In this document: one piece after another, positions 8,083 through 16,549 of the stretch | Layout: each line of letters starts with the position of its first letter | Numbering within the stretch: the stretch's first letter is position 1 | Assembly: GCA_020402745.1 (NCBI GenBank) | Contig: JADBYZ010000004.1 | Span: forward strand, 62,001-126,000 | DNA: 64,000 nt | Reading direction: 5' to 3' | Origin: Phenylobacterium sp. | Lineage (GTDB): Bacteria > Pseudomonadota > Alphaproteobacteria > Caulobacterales > Caulobacteraceae | Position numbers and translations under genes: made by a program | Notes under the pieces: generated by a model | Database searches by the model: none | Seen by the model: only the letters and a program-made list of their open reading frames with translations | What the model was told of the DNA's origin: nothing

Positions 8083-9291
8083 TCAGCGCGACTGTGTCAG
8101 GTCGGGCAGGCCAAGAATGCGCTTGGATATGATGTTGCTCTGGACCTCGTTTGAGCCGCCGTAGATCGAGCCGGCCTTGCCGGAGAGCCAGCCCCGAACG
8201 GCCGACAGCTCCTCGGGAGCGAAGTCCGCGCCCTCCCAGCCCAGCCCCCGGTGGCCCATGAACTCCAGGGTCAGCTCCGCCCGGTCCTGGGCGATCTTCA
8301 TGTTGGCGTTCTTCATGATCGAGGTCGTGGCGCTCGGCCCGGCGTTGCCGCGGGATTCCAAGGCGGCCCGGCGGACCGTGGCCTGCAGGGCGGCCTGGTC
8401 CATCTCGTTCATGATGATGCGTGTGCGTAGGTCCGGGTCCGCCAGGCGACCCTGGTCGTCCTCGCCCACATAGGTCTTGGCCAGCCGGCCCAGGATGACC
8501 TTCTGCGCAGGGCCGCGACGGGCGCCGTCCATGCCGCTGCGCTCATGCTGCAGCAGGCGCTTGGCCACCGACCAGCCGCCATTGAGCGGGCCGACCAGGT
8601 CGTCCTTGGGCACCTTCACGTCGGTGATGAAGGTCTCACAAAAGGGCGAGTTGCCGGCGATGAGGCGGATCGGACGCACCTCGACGCCGGGCTGGCGCAT
8701 GGAGAAGACCACAAAGGAGATGCCCTCGTGCTTCTTCGTGGTGTCGGTGCGCACCAGGCAGAAGATCATGTCGGCCCATTGGGCGCCGGAGGTCCAGATC
8801 TTCTGGCCGTTCACCAGGAAGTGGTCGCCCTTGTCCTCGGCCCGTGTCTGGAGCGAGGCCAGGTCCGACCCCGCACCCGGCTCCGAGAAGCCCTGGCACC
8901 AGCGCACGCGGCCATGGACGATGTCGGGGATGTACTTCTGCTTCTGGGCCTCGGTGCCGTACTCCAGGAGGGTCGGGCCGAACATGCTCACGCCCATGCC
9001 GACTATGGGGTTCACGGCGCCGATGGCCGCCATTTCCTGCTGCAGCACCCGGGCCAGATCGCGGGAGAGGCCGCCGCCGCCATAGGCCGCCGGCCAGGTC
9101 GGGACGCCCCAGCCCTTGGCGCCCATGCGCGCCTTCCAGAGGGCGAAGTCGCCCTTCGGCGGCTCGGGGGACAGGACCATCGCCTCAAGGGCGGAGAGGT
9201 CCTTGCGGAGCGAGACTGGGAAATTCGCCTCCAGCCAGTCACGGGCTTCGGTGCGGAAGGCGTCGAGTCCACTGTCGCTAAAATCGGCCAT
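8083..9291 (-). CDS. Acyl-CoA dehydrogenase
   Basis: 402 residues, very similar over its full length to the gene immediately downstream. Core blocks are WCQGFSEPGAGSDLASLQT, NGQKIWTSGAQWADMIF and KKHEGISFVVFSM. Its catalytic-loop segment is SIYGGSNEVQSN, again with Gly in place of the canonical Glu. ATG at 9291 has GGGAG about 8 bases upstream; a TTG three bases earlier is less likely. The 69-bp leader is AT-rich for this genome. Probably arose by tandem duplication with 6851-8056. Confidence 0.93.
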   Translation of the reverse strand: MADFSDSGLDAFRTEARDWLEANFPVSLRKDLSALEAMVLSPEPPKGDFALWKARMGAKGWGVPTWPAAYGGGGLSRDLARVLQQEMAAIGAVNPIVGMGVSMFGPTLLEYGTEAQKQKYIPDIVHGRVRWCQGFSEPGAGSDLASLQTRAEDKGDHFLVNGQKIWTSGAQWADMIFCLVRTDTTKKHEGISFVVFSMRQPGVEVRPIRLIAGNSPFCETFITDVKVPKDDLVGPLNGGWSVAKRLLQHERSGMDGARRGPAQKVILGRLAKTYVGEDDQGRLADPDLRTRIIMNEMDQAALQATVRRAALESRGNAGPSATTSIMKNANMKIAQDRAELTLEFMGHRGLGWEGADFAPEELSAVRGWLSGKAGSIYGGSNEVQSNIISKRILGLPDLTQSR

Positions 9292-9360
9292 CAAAAATAC
9301 TCCCTAAAAATCAATATTTTATCACTAATCATACCATAAGGGCCCGGTTTCGCGAGCCGC

Positions 9361-10572
9361 TTACTTCGGGTCGGGCAGGCCGAGGACGCGCTTGGAGACC
9401 ACGTTGAGGTTGATTTCCGAGGTTCCCCCTTCGATGGAGTTGGCCTTGGCGCGCAACCAGGTGCGGACGGCGGCCAGTTCGGGCCCCGAGAAACCCTCTC
9501 CCTCCCAGCCCAGGCCGGCCGTGCCGAGGGACTCGACGATCAGTTCGTTCCGCTCCTGGGCGATCTTGGCGCCGGCGTACTTCATGATCGAGGTGACCGC
9601 GGAAGGGCCCTGGTTGGACTTGGACTCATCGGCCGCGCGGCGCACGGTCTGCTGGAAGGCCTGGGTCTCCATCAGGTGATCGATGATCCGCCGGCGAAGG
9701 TCGGGATCGGCCAGGCGGCCATCCTCATCGACGCCCACATACTCCAGCGCCGCCTCGCGGACGGTGAGGGCCGAGACCGGCGCGCCGATGGAGCCGCCGC
9801 CCAGGCCCGCGGAGATGTTGTCCCGCTCGAACTGGAGCAGGCGCTTGGCCACCGTCCAGCCACCGTTGAGGGGGCCGAACAGCTGGTCCTTGGGGACCTT
9901 CACGTCGGTGAAGAAGGTTTCGCAGAAGGGCGAGGTGCCATTGATCAGCTTGATCGGGCGGACCTCCACCCCGGGCGCGCGCATGTCGATCAGGACAAAT
10001 GAGATGCCCTCATGCTTCTTGCTCGTGTCCGTCCGCACCAGGCAGAAGCACCAGTCGGCGATGTTGGCGCCGGAGGTCCAGATCTTCTGGCCGTTGATCA
10101 GCCAGTGGTCGCCCTTGTCCTCGCAGCGGGTCTGCAGGGAGGCGAGGTCCGAGCCCGAGCCCGGCTCGGAATAGCCCTGGCACCAGCGGACCGAGCCGTT
10201 GACGATACCCGGCATGTGCTGACGCTTGAGGGCCTCGGTCCCGTACTCCAGGAGGGTCGGCCCAAACATCATCACGCCCATGCCGCCGATGGGGTTCCGG
10301 GCCCCGATCCGCGCCATCTCCTCGGCCAGGACCCGGGCCTTGGCGCGGGACAGGCCGCCGCCGCCATAGGCCGCTGGCCAGGTGGGGACGCCCCAGCCCT
10401 TGGCCCCCATGCGCTCGCGCCAGACGCGGGCGTCGTCCCCCTCCTTGCCGCCGCCCATGGCCGCCAGCTGGGCTGCGGGGTCCGCCGCAAGGGTCTTGGG
10501 AAAGTTCTCATCCAGCCAGGTCTTGGCCTCCGTCCGGAAGCCCTCGAGGTCTTCGCCGCCGAAATCCGCCAT
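9361..10572 (-). CDS. Acyl-CoA dehydrogenase
   Basis: 403 residues with the same MADFGGEDLEGFRTEAKTW opening. Contains WCQGYSEPGSGSDLASLQT and NGQKIWTSGANIADWCF. Its C-terminal loop is ANSIEGGTSEINLN: the Glu is shifted one place relative to IYEG, a form it shares only with the next upstream paralogue. The five-gene array therefore holds two paralogue pairs plus one short member. GGAAAGGCGGGACAG precedes the ATG. Function in beta-oxidation of an unidentified acyl-CoA is inferred from family membership. Confidence 0.93.
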   Translation of the reverse strand: MADFGGEDLEGFRTEAKTWLDENFPKTLAADPAAQLAAMGGGKEGDDARVWRERMGAKGWGVPTWPAAYGGGGLSRAKARVLAEEMARIGARNPIGGMGVMMFGPTLLEYGTEALKRQHMPGIVNGSVRWCQGYSEPGSGSDLASLQTRCEDKGDHWLINGQKIWTSGANIADWCFCLVRTDTSKKHEGISFVLIDMRAPGVEVRPIKLINGTSPFCETFFTDVKVPKDQLFGPLNGGWTVAKRLLQFERDNISAGLGGGSIGAPVSALTVREAALEYVGVDEDGRLADPDLRRRIIDHLMETQAFQQTVRRAADESKSNQGPSAVTSIMKYAGAKIAQERNELIVESLGTAGLGWEGEGFSGPELAAVRTWLRAKANSIEGGTSEINLNVVSKRVLGLPDPK

Positions 10573-10614
10573 CTGTCCCGCCTTTCCTGAAAAACCGTTC
10601 GTCCACCGCGACCC

Positions 10615-11838
10615 CTAGGCGGGGTCGGGAAGCCCGAGCACCCGCTTGGAGATCACGTTGAGGTTGACTTCCGAGCTGCCGCCCTCGATCGAGTTCGCCT
10701 TGGCCCGCAGCCAGCCACGCACCGCGCCGATTTCCTGGGGCGCATAGTCCTCGCCGGTCCAGCCCAGGCCCTGGCTGCCCATCATCTCCACGACCAGTTC
10801 AGAGCGCTCCTGGGCGAAGCTCGCCACCGCGTACTTGATGATCGAGGTCGCCGCCGAGGGGCCGTTGGAAGCCTTGGACTCCGCCTCGATGCGGCGGATC
10901 GTCTTGTAGAAGCAGTCGAAGTCCATCTTGTTTCGGGTGATCCGGGTGCGCAGGTCCGCATCGGAGAGGGCCCCGGTCTCGTCAGTCCCGACATAGTTGC
11001 GGGCCATGACGCCGAGGTCGCTGGAAGAGCCGCCCGCGCTCTCGCCGGGACCGAATCCGCCCGAGATGTTCTGGCGTTCGTACTGCAGGAGGCGCTTGGC
11101 GATCTGCCAGCCGCCGTTGACCTGACCCACCAGGTTCTCCTTGGGAATCTTCACGTCGGTGAAGAAGGTCTCGCAGAAGGGGCTTTCGCCCGAGATCAGC
11201 TGGATCGGCCGGGTCTCGACCCCCGGGGACTTCATGTCGATGAGCACGAAGGAAATGCCCTCATGCTTCTTGGACGTGTCGGTGCGCACCAGGCAGAAAC
11301 ACCAGTCGGCCTTGTTGGCGTAGCTGGTCCAGATCTTCTGGCCGTTGATCAGCCAGTGGTCGCCCTTGTCCTCGCAGCGGGTCTGCAGGGAGGCCAGGTC
11401 CGATCCCGCGCCGGGCTCCGAGTAGCCCTGGCACCACCGGGCCTCGCCGCGGATGATCCGCGGCAGGTGCTCCAGCTTCTGGGCCTCGTTGGCGTACTCC
11501 AGGAGCACGGGACCCAGCATCCAGAGGCCGAAGGACGACAGGGGCGTACGATACCGCCCGCGGGCCAGCTCCTGCTCGAGGACCCTGGCCTGGTCTGGAC
11601 TCAGCCCGCCGCCGCCGTAGGCCGCCGGCCAGGTCGGCGCAGTCCAGCCCTTCTCGGCGACCCGACGCATCCAGACGATCTGGGGATCCTCCGAGCCCAG
11701 GAAGGCGCGCCCCCCCCAGATGGCCTCAGGGTCCGTCCGGGCGTCGCCTTTGCGGAGCTCCACGGGATAGTTGGCCTCCAGCCACTCGCGGACCTCTGTT
11801 CGGAAGGCTTCAAGGCTTTCGCCGCCGAAGTCGGCCAT
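10615..11838 (-). CDS. Acyl-CoA dehydrogenase, first gene of the operon
   Basis: 407 residues. ATG at 11838 is chosen because the MADFGGESLEAFRTEVREW start matches the paralogues; the open frame continues upstream, but that part overlaps mprF in antisense and has no family similarity. WCQGYSEPGAGSDLASLQT and NGQKIWTSYANKADWCF are present, and the catalytic loop reads ANSIEGGSSEVNLN. It diverges from mprF, so the promoter for the operon should lie at 11839-11997. The stop is 42 bases before the next gene. Confidence 0.93.
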   Translation of the reverse strand: MADFGGESLEAFRTEVREWLEANYPVELRKGDARTDPEAIWGGRAFLGSEDPQIVWMRRVAEKGWTAPTWPAAYGGGGLSPDQARVLEQELARGRYRTPLSSFGLWMLGPVLLEYANEAQKLEHLPRIIRGEARWCQGYSEPGAGSDLASLQTRCEDKGDHWLINGQKIWTSYANKADWCFCLVRTDTSKKHEGISFVLIDMKSPGVETRPIQLISGESPFCETFFTDVKIPKENLVGQVNGGWQIAKRLLQYERQNISGGFGPGESAGGSSSDLGVMARNYVGTDETGALSDADLRTRITRNKMDFDCFYKTIRRIEAESKASNGPSAATSIIKYAVASFAQERSELVVEMMGSQGLGWTGEDYAPQEIGAVRGWLRAKANSIEGGSSEVNLNVISKRVLGLPDPA

Positions 11839-11997
11839 GGGAATCCTCCATCTGTACACGGGTCCGGGCCACATTAGCGGTCGGTCCGCCGGGAGCAAGA
11901 CATTCGCAGGGTGGGTTTGATCCGGCGCGTCTGGAACCCATCTCTTAACCTTGCGAGAGTAGAGCACGGGTCCGGTTCCATGTTCCGAAGGTTCGAG

Positions 11998-13716
11998 ATG
12001 GCGCTCAGACGCGAGTTCAGACCGGCTGTCCTGGCGGCGGCCCCCCTGGCGGGAGCCATCCTGGTGATGGCCGCGGGGGCCATGCTGATCGCCTCCGGCG
12101 CCACGCCGTCTTCGCCTGAGCGTTTCATGCGCCTGTCGCTCGCCCTGCCGACACTCGTCATCGACATCAGTCACTTCGCCTCCAGTGTCCTGGGCCTGGT
12201 CCTGGTCATGCTGGCCTTTGGCCTCCGGTCCCGGCTCGACGCCGCCTGGGCCGCGAGCGTCGTCGTCCTCGCCGTGACCGCCCTCCTCGCCCTTTCCAAG
12301 GGGCTCATCTGGGAGGAAGGCATGATCCTCGCGGCGATCTGCGCCTTTCTCGCCCCATTGAGGCCGGCCTTCCCCAGGAAGGCGGCCCTTTCGCAGATGG
12401 AGGTCTCGCCTGGCTGGCTCCTCTCCGCCGGCGCGGCTGTCGCCGGGGCCGGGCTGCTGGGCCTCTGGTTCTTCAGCCATGTCAGCTATGAGGACCGGCC
12501 CTTCTGGAGCACCATGGTCGACGGGGATGTCGCGAGGTCCATCCGGGCCTGGGCAGGAGCGGCCCTGGCCTTCCTCGGCTTCGGCCTCTGGCGGCTGGTG
12601 GCCACTGCGGCGACCCCAAGGGTGATCGGTGAAGACGACCCCGACTTCGAGCGTGTCCGGGCGGTGCTCGCCACGTCTGAGTCCGCTGAGCCTCTCTCCA
12701 ACCTCGCTCTTCTGGGCGACAAGCGTTTCCTTTTCTCGGAGTCCGGGCAGAGCTTTCTGATGTTCGGGGTTCGCGGTCGATCCTGGATCGCCCTCGGCGG
12801 GCCCGTCGGACGACGCGACGAGCGCCTCGAGCTTCTCTGGAGGTTCCGCGAGCTGGCCGACGCCCACGCCGCCCGGCCGGGCCTCTATGGCATCGGGCCC
12901 GATGACCTGCCTGACATTGTCGAGCTGGGCTTCTCCATCCAGAAGATCGGCGAGTGCGCCCGCCTGCCCATCCAGGACTTCGCCTTCGAGGGCCAGACCC
13001 GGGCCAAGATCCGCCGGGCCTGGCGACAGGTTCGGGACGGCGGCGCAGAGTTCGAGGTGATCCTGCCCGGAGGGATCGACCAGACCCTTCCCGAACTGTC
13101 GGCGATCTCAGAAGAATGGTTGGCGCGGCAGTCCGGCGGCGACAAGGCCTTCGCCCTCGGCGGCTTCAACCCCCGCTACCTCAGGGAGTTTCCAGTGGCC
13201 ATCGCCCGCTGGGAGGGACGAATCGTCGCCTTCGCCAACATCTGGCCGACCGCCTCGCGCGACGCCTTCTCCATCGACCTGATGCGCTACAACTGGGCCG
13301 CCCCCAAGCGGATCATGGACTTCCTGTTCGTAGAGCTGATCAGCTGGGGCCGTGAGCAGGGTTACGGCTACCTGGACTTCGGCAACGCGCCCCTCGCGGG
13401 CCTGGAGGATCGGCCCCTGGCGCCCGTCATGACCCGTGTCGGGCGCCTGATGTTCGACCTGGGCGAGGACGTCTACAACTTCCAGGGCGTCCGGAGTTAC
13501 AAGGACAAGTTCCATCCGAACTGGGAGCCGCGCTATGCCGCGGCGCCGGCGAAGTGGGCGATCGCCATCCTTCTGGCGGACGTCAGCCTGCTGTCGTCAG
13601 GCGGGTTTGCCGGCCTCACCCGGAGGCCGAAGAAGGGCGAGATTCCACCCCGCCGAAAGGCGGAGCCGGCGGCGGCCCCGTCGTCGGGAGGGGAGCCCGC
13701 TCAAGGGCTGGTCTGA
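11998..13716 (+). CDS. mprF: MprF-like phosphatidylglycerol lysyltransferase (short form)
   Basis: Integral membrane protein of about 572 residues. Roughly six membrane helices fill residues 1-200, followed by a cytoplasmic DUF2156 aminoacyl-transferase domain (for example LFSESGQSFLMFGVRGRSWI, ARWEGRIVAFANIW, GYGYLDFGNAPLAG and FQGVRSYKDKF). Family members move an amino acid from aminoacyl-tRNA to phosphatidylglycerol and so lower surface negative charge. Full MprF proteins have about 14 helices; this one lacks most of the flippase half. ATG 11998 follows GAAGG by 6 bases; ATG 11980 and GTG 11911 are alternatives. The amino acid transferred (Lys, Ala or other) is unknown. Confidence 0.85.
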   Translation: MALRREFRPAVLAAAPLAGAILVMAAGAMLIASGATPSSPERFMRLSLALPTLVIDISHFASSVLGLVLVMLAFGLRSRLDAAWAASVVVLAVTALLALSKGLIWEEGMILAAICAFLAPLRPAFPRKAALSQMEVSPGWLLSAGAAVAGAGLLGLWFFSHVSYEDRPFWSTMVDGDVARSIRAWAGAALAFLGFGLWRLVATAATPRVIGEDDPDFERVRAVLATSESAEPLSNLALLGDKRFLFSESGQSFLMFGVRGRSWIALGGPVGRRDERLELLWRFRELADAHAARPGLYGIGPDDLPDIVELGFSIQKIGECARLPIQDFAFEGQTRAKIRRAWRQVRDGGAEFEVILPGGIDQTLPELSAISEEWLARQSGGDKAFALGGFNPRYLREFPVAIARWEGRIVAFANIWPTASRDAFSIDLMRYNWAAPKRIMDFLFVELISWGREQGYGYLDFGNAPLAGLEDRPLAPVMTRVGRLMFDLGEDVYNFQGVRSYKDKFHPNWEPRYAAAPAKWAIAILLADVSLLSSGGFAGLTRRPKKGEIPPRRKAEPAAAPSSGGEPAQGLV

Positions 13717-13907
13717 CCCGTCGTGATCCCCAGCAGGTTCACGAGGTGGACAAGGAAGATCAGAAAGGCGGTGGCGGACGCCGCCATCAGGGGACGCCAA
13801 GGAACCATCCGGGGCCCTCTCTGGAAATCCGGCGGCCTTGCGCCTCTCCAACCCGCGAACACGGCGAGGGCCGCCGTGGCTGCGAGGCCTGTCAGGGTGA
13901 GGCTCAT
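13701..13907 (-). CDS. Small two-helix membrane protein, unknown function
   Basis: 68 residues starting MSLTLTGLAATAALAVFAG and ending in a second hydrophobic stretch, SATAFLIFLVHLVNLLGI. Two transmembrane helices separated by a basic loop are predicted. Its last 16 bases overlap the end of mprF tail to tail. An alternative GTG at 13976 would add 23 polar residues and has GAAGG nearby. Codon composition is coding-like, but no family was recognised. Confidence 0.55.
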   Translation of the reverse strand: MSLTLTGLAATAALAVFAGWRGARPPDFQRGPRMVPWRPLMAASATAFLIFLVHLVNLLGITTGQTSP

Positions 13908-13988
13908 ATCCAAGGTTAACCCTCCGTCGCCCGCCGCTTCCGGGCGCCAAATATCCACAATGTGTCGCGGGTCCACGCCTTCAACCTG

Positions 13989-14003
13989 TTAACCTCGCGT
14001 TTA
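13989..14003 (+). promoter_or_regulatory. Near-consensus CtrA site in the podJ promoter region
   Basis: TTAA, seven bases, then TTTA: one mismatch from the CtrA recognition sequence TTAA-N7-TTAA of Caulobacterales. It lies 54-68 bases upstream of the podJ ATG. A CcrM methylation site (GATTC, 14050-14054) sits just before the start codon. Both fit cell-cycle control of podJ, but binding is inferred from the motifs only. Confidence 0.45.
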
Positions 14004-14056
14004 CACCTGAAAGCCGGCTCGGTAGACGGGGGGTTAGCGTTTTGGGAGCGATTCGC

Positions 14057-16528
14057 ATGACGGCAGGGGCGCCATGGAGCGTCAAGGGTATCGACCCCAA
14101 GGCCCGAGAAGTCGCGAAGGACCTCGCCGCTCGGGCGGGGTTGACCCTGGGCGAGTGGCTGAACCGGGCGATCCTTGAGGGCGAAGCGCCGCCGCCAGTG
14201 GCGGGGCGCGAACGCGTTGGCCGCGCCGCGCCGGCGCCGGAAGTTCGGGCCTCACGCGATCCCTTCGATCGTCCGGTAGGTGAACTTGTGCGCCTGACTG
14301 AGGTTCTCGGTCGCCTCGCGGACCGCCTCGACGGGTCGGAGGCGCGCACAGGCCAGGCGATCTCGACCTTGGAGACCACGATACGCGCGACGCTGAGACG
14401 CCTTGAGCAAACAGCGGTCCGCCCTCCTTCTCCTCCGCCGCCTCAAGAAGCCCGGACCGACCGCTATGAAGGCGTTCTGCGAGCCCTTGAGTCCGCGCTC
14501 GGCCGTCTGGCGGCTCAGATGCAGGAGAGTGAGACCCGCACCCATGACGCCCTTGAAGGTGTCCGCGCGCGCCTCGACAGGGCGGAGGCGCGACCGGGGG
14601 AGGCTGCTTCCGGATTGGACCAGATCTCTCTGCGGGTCGGTGAGATTCAGGACCGGACCTCCGCGGCCATGCAGTCGCTTCGAGAAGCCTTTGAGGGGCT
14701 GGACCAGAGGCTCGCCCGTGTCGAGTCTTCGGCCGGCGCGGGCATTGAGGATCGCCTGCGGGAGGTTTCCTTCCGCCTTGGCCAGCGGCTGGACACCGCC
14801 AGGGAGGAGATGTTCCGGGAGCTTAGGGAGACCTCAGCGGGCCGGATCTCTGAACTTGAGCAGGCCTTCTCGGAATTGTCGCAGAAGGTCGAGAGGGTGG
14901 AGAGAGAGGTGGCGGCTGCAGGCGGCCCTGCGCCCTCGTCCGCGGTCCTGTCCGACGCGCCCGAGCGCCTACGGACCGGCGAGGGCGGGCGGATCTACGA
15001 GAGTCTGCAAAGTCGGCTATCCCTCGCGGGCGGAACTCAGGCGGCCTCTCTCACTGGACGGGGCGATGGGATCGCCGGGGTCGGAGACCAGATCGACCCG
15101 CCCGCAGAAGGTGAGCCTAGCCTGGTGGACAGGGGCCTTTCCGCTGCGACGCATTGGGAGCCCTCAGGGAGCGAGGAGATCGCCCGCCGAATCCGGCAGA
15201 GCGAGGATCGCACGGCTCGGCTCCTCCAGGAGGCTCGCCTTCGTCTGGACGCTCATTTCCCTCCCGCCACGGCCAGCGCCGCGCCAGCGCAGGCATCTGA
15301 GGACGACCGCGACGGGACGCAGCTGCTGTTTGCTGATGGCGATGAGCCGAACACAGTCGCCGCGAACTGGCCCTCTGAGACTTTCCCGCAGCCAGGCGAA
15401 GCCAGCGCAAGTCGCGCGGAAGACTGGAGCCTTGACCTTCTCACCGAAGCCAGGGCGGCCAACGCAAGGAATGCCTTTGAGGCGCCGGAAGACACGCCCC
15501 TGCCGCTTGCGGAGGCCGGGTCTGCAAAGCTTCCGGGATTTGATTTCTCGCGCTCTGGGGCCCCGGCGAAGCCGCGCCGCTTTGCGGGACCTGGTCTCGC
15601 CTCCCTCGCCGTCTTCTGTGTGTCCGCCTCCTTGGTCGGGTTCGGCGTCCTCAGCCTCTTTGACAAGGGTGCAGGCGGCGGTGCGCGCCCCGACGTCTCG
15701 CGGACTGAGCCAAATGTCCTCGCCACTGCGCCCAGGCCTCAGGCCGTGGCGCCATCGGAGCCCGAGGCCCTCCGGGCGTCCGTTGTCCTTGCGCCGGCCC
15801 CCGTCGTGAGCCCATCAGGGGCCAAGCTCCCTCAGACCAACCCCACCGTTCGTCAGGGTCAGGAGGCGCGCTTCCGCAAAGCGCAGGCGGACCTCGCTGC
15901 TGGACGCCCGAGCGCGGCTCCGGAGATCCAGGCGCTTGCCACCGCGGGGTACGGGCCGGCCATGCGGACCCTCTCCGGTCTGATTCAAAAGGGCGAAGCC
16001 GGGCTCTCACGGGATCCCGCCCTGGCCCGCTCCTGGTTGCGCCGCGCCGCCGAGTCCGGCGATCGGGTCGCGATGCATGCCTACGGGTTGGAGCTGATGA
16101 GCGGCGAGAATGGTCCCCGGGACCCGGCATCTGCGGTGGGCTGGATCCGTCGCGCCGCGGAGGCGGGGCTTGTGGGGAGCCAGTTCAACCTGGGTGCTGT
16201 TTACGAACGCGGAATGGGCGTGCCTCAGGATCTCCGTCAGGCCCTTGTGTGGTACTCCCGCGCCGCTGAAGGCGGTGATGGGGAAGCCCTGCGTCAGGTC
16301 GAGAGACTGAAACCCGTTCTCGCCGCTGCGGCCTCCAGATCGCCTGAGGACGTCCGTCTGGCTCAAAGGGCTCTGGCGCGACTGGGTTACTATTCCGGAC
16401 CTGCAGATGGCGCGGCGACGCCCCAGTTGAGGGCGGCCATCGAGGCCTACCAGAAGGACCAGAAGTCCCCCCCGACCGGTCTCCTCGATGAGGAGACGCT
16501 GAAGCGCCTGGCCATGCTGGGCCGCTGA
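14057..16528 (+). CDS. podJ: PodJ-type polar localisation factor
   Basis: 823 residues. The first 40 residues (WSVKGIDPKAREVAKDLAAR, then LTLGEWLNRAILEG) match the N-terminus of Caulobacter PodJ, which organises the new cell pole and recruits stalk, pilus and division regulators. Long coiled-coil segments rich in Glu, Arg and Leu span about 80-300. A disordered acidic and proline-rich region precedes one membrane helix at about 512-535 (ASLAVFCVSASLVGFGVLSLF). The periplasmic part has Sel1/TPR-like repeats (AMHAYGLELMSG, GSQFNLGAVYERGMG) and ends in a peptidoglycan-binding fold (LARLGYYSGPADG...LDEETLKRL). GGGAG precedes ATG 14057. It is shorter than the C. crescentus protein. Confidence 0.88.
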   Translation: MTAGAPWSVKGIDPKAREVAKDLAARAGLTLGEWLNRAILEGEAPPPVAGRERVGRAAPAPEVRASRDPFDRPVGELVRLTEVLGRLADRLDGSEARTGQAISTLETTIRATLRRLEQTAVRPPSPPPPQEARTDRYEGVLRALESALGRLAAQMQESETRTHDALEGVRARLDRAEARPGEAASGLDQISLRVGEIQDRTSAAMQSLREAFEGLDQRLARVESSAGAGIEDRLREVSFRLGQRLDTAREEMFRELRETSAGRISELEQAFSELSQKVERVEREVAAAGGPAPSSAVLSDAPERLRTGEGGRIYESLQSRLSLAGGTQAASLTGRGDGIAGVGDQIDPPAEGEPSLVDRGLSAATHWEPSGSEEIARRIRQSEDRTARLLQEARLRLDAHFPPATASAAPAQASEDDRDGTQLLFADGDEPNTVAANWPSETFPQPGEASASRAEDWSLDLLTEARAANARNAFEAPEDTPLPLAEAGSAKLPGFDFSRSGAPAKPRRFAGPGLASLAVFCVSASLVGFGVLSLFDKGAGGGARPDVSRTEPNVLATAPRPQAVAPSEPEALRASVVLAPAPVVSPSGAKLPQTNPTVRQGQEARFRKAQADLAAGRPSAAPEIQALATAGYGPAMRTLSGLIQKGEAGLSRDPALARSWLRRAAESGDRVAMHAYGLELMSGENGPRDPASAVGWIRRAAEAGLVGSQFNLGAVYERGMGVPQDLRQALVWYSRAAEGGDGEALRQVERLKPVLAAAASRSPEDVRLAQRALARLGYYSGPADGAATPQLRAAIEAYQKDQKSPPTGLLDEETLKRLAMLGR

Positions 16529-16549
16529 GGCCGCCTGAGGACGGACCCC

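Noticed and set aside
11839-12867. N-terminal extension of the first acyl-CoA dehydrogenase frame to 12867
   Set aside because: It is antisense to mprF, and the four paralogues all begin at the MADFGG-type start.
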